DNA of 64,000 nucleotides from Myxococcales bacterium. GTDB lineage: Bacteria; Myxococcota_A; Polyangia; Polyangiales; Ga0077539. Positions 61,922 through 64,000 of this stretch are shown here, in pieces (positions within the stretch are counted from its first letter, which is position 1; every line of letters begins with the position of its first letter). The DNA lies in the NCBI GenBank assembly GCA_016793325.1, contig JAEUKI010000006.1, positions 1 through 64,000 on the forward strand, written 5' to 3'. Made by a program: the position numbers and the translations under genes. A model generated the notes under the pieces. It had not been told where the DNA came from. It made no database searches and saw only the letters and a list, made by a program, of their open reading frames with translations.

Positions 61922-62665
61922 ATGTCGCTTCGCACCGTGACGATCGCCGCCGCGCGAATGCTCACGCACAACGTTCGTGAGCTCACGATCGACCCTGGCC
62001 CTGCGTTCTCGTTCGTCGCTGGGCAGTGGGTCTCGCTGCGCATGGCCCTCGCGAACGGCGAGTTCGTCAGCCGCGCCTACTCGATCGCGTCCGCGCCGCG
62101 CCGGGACGGCCGCTTCGAGCTCGCGATCACACGCGTCGAGGGAGGTCCGGGCTCGACGCGCTTGCACGAAATCGCCGTCGGCGACTCGCTCGAGATGTCC
62201 CACGCGCAGGGATTCTTCACGCTCGAGACGATCGCGCGACCGATCCTCTTCGTCGCGACCGGAACCGGCCTCACGCCGCTCCGCGCGATGCTCCAAGCCG
62301 CGCTCGTCGCTTCGCCCGACGAGCCAGCGACCGAGCGTCCGCCCATCACGCTCGTTCATGGCGTGCGGAGCGAAGGGGACCTCTTGTATCGAGACGAGCT
62401 CGACGCGATCGCGGCGCGAGGCGACACACGATTTCGATTCGAGCCCACGCTGTCGCGGCCGAGCGACGCGTGGCGCGGGCGGCGCGGGTACGTTCAGTCC
62501 CACGTCGCGGAGTTGATCGAGGCCTTCGGCGACGCCCGCGCGAGCGCGACGGACGTCGACGTGTACATCTGCGGGCTCAATCGCATGGTCAAAGAGGTCC
62601 GCGCGGTGCTCAAGAACACCCTGGGATTTACCCGCGAACGCATCCACACCGAGCGCTACGACTGA
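61922..62665 (+). CDS. Ferredoxin-NAD(P)H reductase (flavin oxidoreductase)
   Basis: This is a 247-residue FNR-fold enzyme without an Fe-S domain. The FAD-binding segments are GQWVSLRMALANGEFVSRAY followed by SIASAPR, the NAD(P) motif is LFVATGTGLTPLRAML, and the C-terminal end CGLNRMVKEVRAVL is typical. It moves electrons between NAD(P)H and a ferredoxin or oxygenase. The separate ferredoxin and oxygenase are not in the window; the missing oxygenase of the aryl-CoA cluster is one possible client (speculative). Its 3' end overlaps the RluA gene by 10 bases. Confidence 0.88.
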   Translation: MSLRTVTIAAARMLTHNVRELTIDPGPAFSFVAGQWVSLRMALANGEFVSRAYSIASAPRRDGRFELAITRVEGGPGSTRLHEIAVGDSLEMSHAQGFFTLETIARPILFVATGTGLTPLRAMLQAALVASPDEPATERPPITLVHGVRSEGDLLYRDELDAIAARGDTRFRFEPTLSRPSDAWRGRRGYVQSHVAELIEAFGDARASATDVDVYICGLNRMVKEVRAVLKNTLGFTRERIHTERYD

Positions 62666-63384
62666 CGCGCTGCGAGCCAACGGTCGAGCTCGGCGAGGTC
62701 GCTCGCGAGCGGCGACTCGATGACGAGCCGCTCGTGCGTCGTCGGGTGCGCGAAGCTCAACGTCGCGGCGTGGAGCGTGAGGCGATCGAGCGCGGGACTC
62801 CCGTCGCCGAGCGCTCCCTCGGCGCGCCCGGTCGCGCCGCCGTAGAGCCCATCGACGAGTAGAGGCGTGTGGATCGAGCGAAGATGCACGCGGATCTGGT
62901 GTTGCCGTCCCGTGAGCGGCCTCGCGTCGACGCGCGAGACGAAGCCCACCGTGGTCTTCACGGGCGTCGCGAACGTGACGACGGTCTCGCTCGCGAGCGA
63001 ATCCCGTTCGCCCTCGAGCGCGGGGCGCATCTTGCCTTTTCGCGCCTCGTGTAGCGCTGTCGTGATCCGGCGATCCCCCTCGCCCGCGCGCACGTCGCTC
63101 CGAACGAACGCGACGTAGCGCTTCTCGATCTTGCGCGCCTCGAACGCCATCGAGAGCGCGCGATGAGCTTTTCGGGTCCGCGCGAAGACGACCACCCCGC
63201 TCGTGTCGCGGTCGATGCGATGCACGACCCAGAGCGACTCGCGGCGCGCTGCTTCGACGAGCGCGCGAAGACAGCGGTCGCCCTCGTTTCTCGCAGGAAT
63301 CACTGGAATTCCTGCGGGCTTGTCCACCGCGATCACGCTCTCGTCCTCGTAGAGCACGGGCGGCGCGTGGTCGTGTTCGCGCAT
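62656..63384 (-). CDS. RluA-family pseudouridine synthase
   Basis: This is a 242-residue enzyme that converts uridine to pseudouridine in rRNA or tRNA. The catalytic motif is HRIDRDTSGVVVFAR, with Asp as nucleophile. LYEDESVIAVDKPAGIPVIP precedes it and LTGRQHQIRVHL, the third conserved motif, follows. There is no S4 domain, as in RluA/RluC-short forms. The exact target cannot be told from sequence alone. It is divergent from the hydrolase at 63420 and convergent with the reductase. Confidence 0.92.
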   Translation of the reverse strand: MREHDHAPPVLYEDESVIAVDKPAGIPVIPARNEGDRCLRALVEAARRESLWVVHRIDRDTSGVVVFARTRKAHRALSMAFEARKIEKRYVAFVRSDVRAGEGDRRITTALHEARKGKMRPALEGERDSLASETVVTFATPVKTTVGFVSRVDARPLTGRQHQIRVHLRSIHTPLLVDGLYGGATGRAEGALGDGSPALDRLTLHAATLSFAHPTTHERLVIESPLASDLAELDRWLAARQS

Positions 63385-63419
63385 CCTCGCGCCGAAAGGT
63401 ACTACGATCGACGAACGTC

Positions 63420-64000
63420 ATGGACGCATTCAAGCTGGACCCCAAGCGCACAGCGCTGCTCGTCGTCGACGCACAGGAGCGGCTTCTGCCCGCGATGCCC
63501 GCGGCCCACCAACGTCGGCTCGTCGCGTGTCACGAGCTCTTGCTCGACGCAGCGAGGCTCTTGCGCGTGCACACCGTCGCGACCGAGCAGTACCCAAAGG
63601 GCCTCGGTCGAACGATCCCCTCGGTGCGCGCCGCGCTCGACGCGTTCGATTGGTGCGCGGTGCCGGTCTTCGAAAAGACTGTGTTCTCTGCGGCGAACGT
63701 GAAGGGAGTCACCGACGCGCTCGCGCTGGTCGACGCGCGCGCGGTGATCGTCACGGGAATGGAGGCGCACGTTTGTGTGTTTCAAACCGTGCGCGACCTC
63801 TTGCACAAAGGGTTTCGCGTGCACGTCCCGTTCGACGCCGTGGCGTCGCGGGACCCCGAGTGCCGAACGAACGCGCTCGCGCTCATGCGACACGCGGGCG
63901 CGACGATCACGACGAGCGAGAGTGTCGCGTTCGACCTGCTCGGGGACGCGTCGAACGAGCACTTTCGAGCGATCTCTCAGCGAGTCAAAGCCCTTCCGAT
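63420..64000 (+). CDS. Isochorismatase-like cysteine hydrolase (3' end outside window)
   Basis: ATG at 63420 opens a frame of 193 codons running off the window end: MDAFKLDPKRTALLVVDAQE. The catalytic Asp is in VVDAQERLLP, Lys in FEKTVFSA and Cys in GMEAHVCVFQTV, the isochorismatase-family triad. HTVATEQYPKGLGRT matches the family's metal/substrate loop. Most members are close to 180-200 residues, so only a few residues should be missing. Substrate is unknown (nicotinamidase, isochorismatase and others share the fold). Confidence 0.88.
   Translation, partial: MDAFKLDPKRTALLVVDAQERLLPAMPAAHQRRLVACHELLLDAARLLRVHTVATEQYPKGLGRTIPSVRAALDAFDWCAVPVFEKTVFSAANVKGVTDALALVDARAVIVTGMEAHVCVFQTVRDLLHKGFRVHVPFDAVASRDPECRTNALALMRHAGATITTSESVAFDLLGDASNEHFRAISQRVKALP

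Overview
The window is very GC-rich, densely coded chromosomal DNA. The gene types suggest a myxobacterium-like member of the Myxococcota, possibly near the Polyangia/Sandaracinaceae. The evidence is two Hanks-type Ser/Thr kinases with a transmembrane anchor (one with the HRDVSP catalytic loop), an FHA-sigma54 activator, a zinc-ribbon/TonB-AgmX-like protein, many lipobox lipoproteins, secreted beta-propeller proteins and many ATGA/GTGA stop-start overlaps. This placement is inference from gene content; no rRNA or complete marker set is present.

Layout. Positions 1-350 hold the broken-off end of an IS3-type insertion sequence and a large palindromic repeat. From 0.5 to 4.2 kb lie small unknown genes, one copy of a structured palindromic repeat, and a tightly overlapped three-gene cassette (winged-helix-like, unknown, PIN-like). 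From 4.2 to 15.6 kb, on the minus strand, is a phage-defence locus with BREX-2 (Pgl) signatures: pglX (methyltransferase) and pglW (NERD plus tandem kinase). An unknown 626-residue membrane protein lies between them, and pglY/pglZ/brxD/brxHI are absent from the window. From 15.7 to 26.7 kb are envelope and secreted proteins, including a tandemly duplicated two-gene module (A1-B1-A2-B2) with the relic of a further B copy in front. From 26.8 to 31.5 kb is a signalling block: Ser/Thr kinase, PEGA-like protein, lipoprotein, FHA-sigma54 activator. Then come ssrA (tmRNA) with its promoter and terminator, divergent from prfC. The two ribosome-rescue/termination genes thus share one intergenic region.

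From 33.7 to 39.0 kb are a TPR lipoprotein, an alpha/beta hydrolase with an Asp nucleophile, a pair of propeller-like proteins, two more copies of the palindromic repeat and a small lipoprotein. From 39.2 to 47.3 kb is a seven-gene minus-strand operon (SDR, RidA-like, enoyl-CoA hydratase, acyl-CoA dehydrogenase, benzoate-CoA-ligase-like, creatininase-like, amino acid permease) with a divergent thioesterase. This is an aryl-CoA/beta-oxidation-type catabolic cluster resembling aerobic aminobenzoyl-CoA pathways but lacking the ring-attacking oxygenase. A thiolase (48.5 kb) and a 3-hydroxyacyl-CoA dehydrogenase (51.1 kb) could supply its last steps.

From 52.1 to 56.4 kb is a four-gene operon with 4-base overlaps throughout: CCG-type Fe-S protein, lipid kinase, Lnt and a MerR regulator. 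From 56.7 kb follow a PEGA-type Ser/Thr kinase, a membrane protein and an unusual ferredoxin-reductase-truncated-globin-zinc-ribbon fusion. The window ends with a lipoprotein, a second flavin reductase, an RluA pseudouridine synthase and a truncated isochorismatase-like hydrolase. The main candidates for new biology are the PIN cassette beside the split BREX-2 genes, the duplicated secreted A-B modules, the globin fusion, and the palindromic repeat family with a compensatory stem change.
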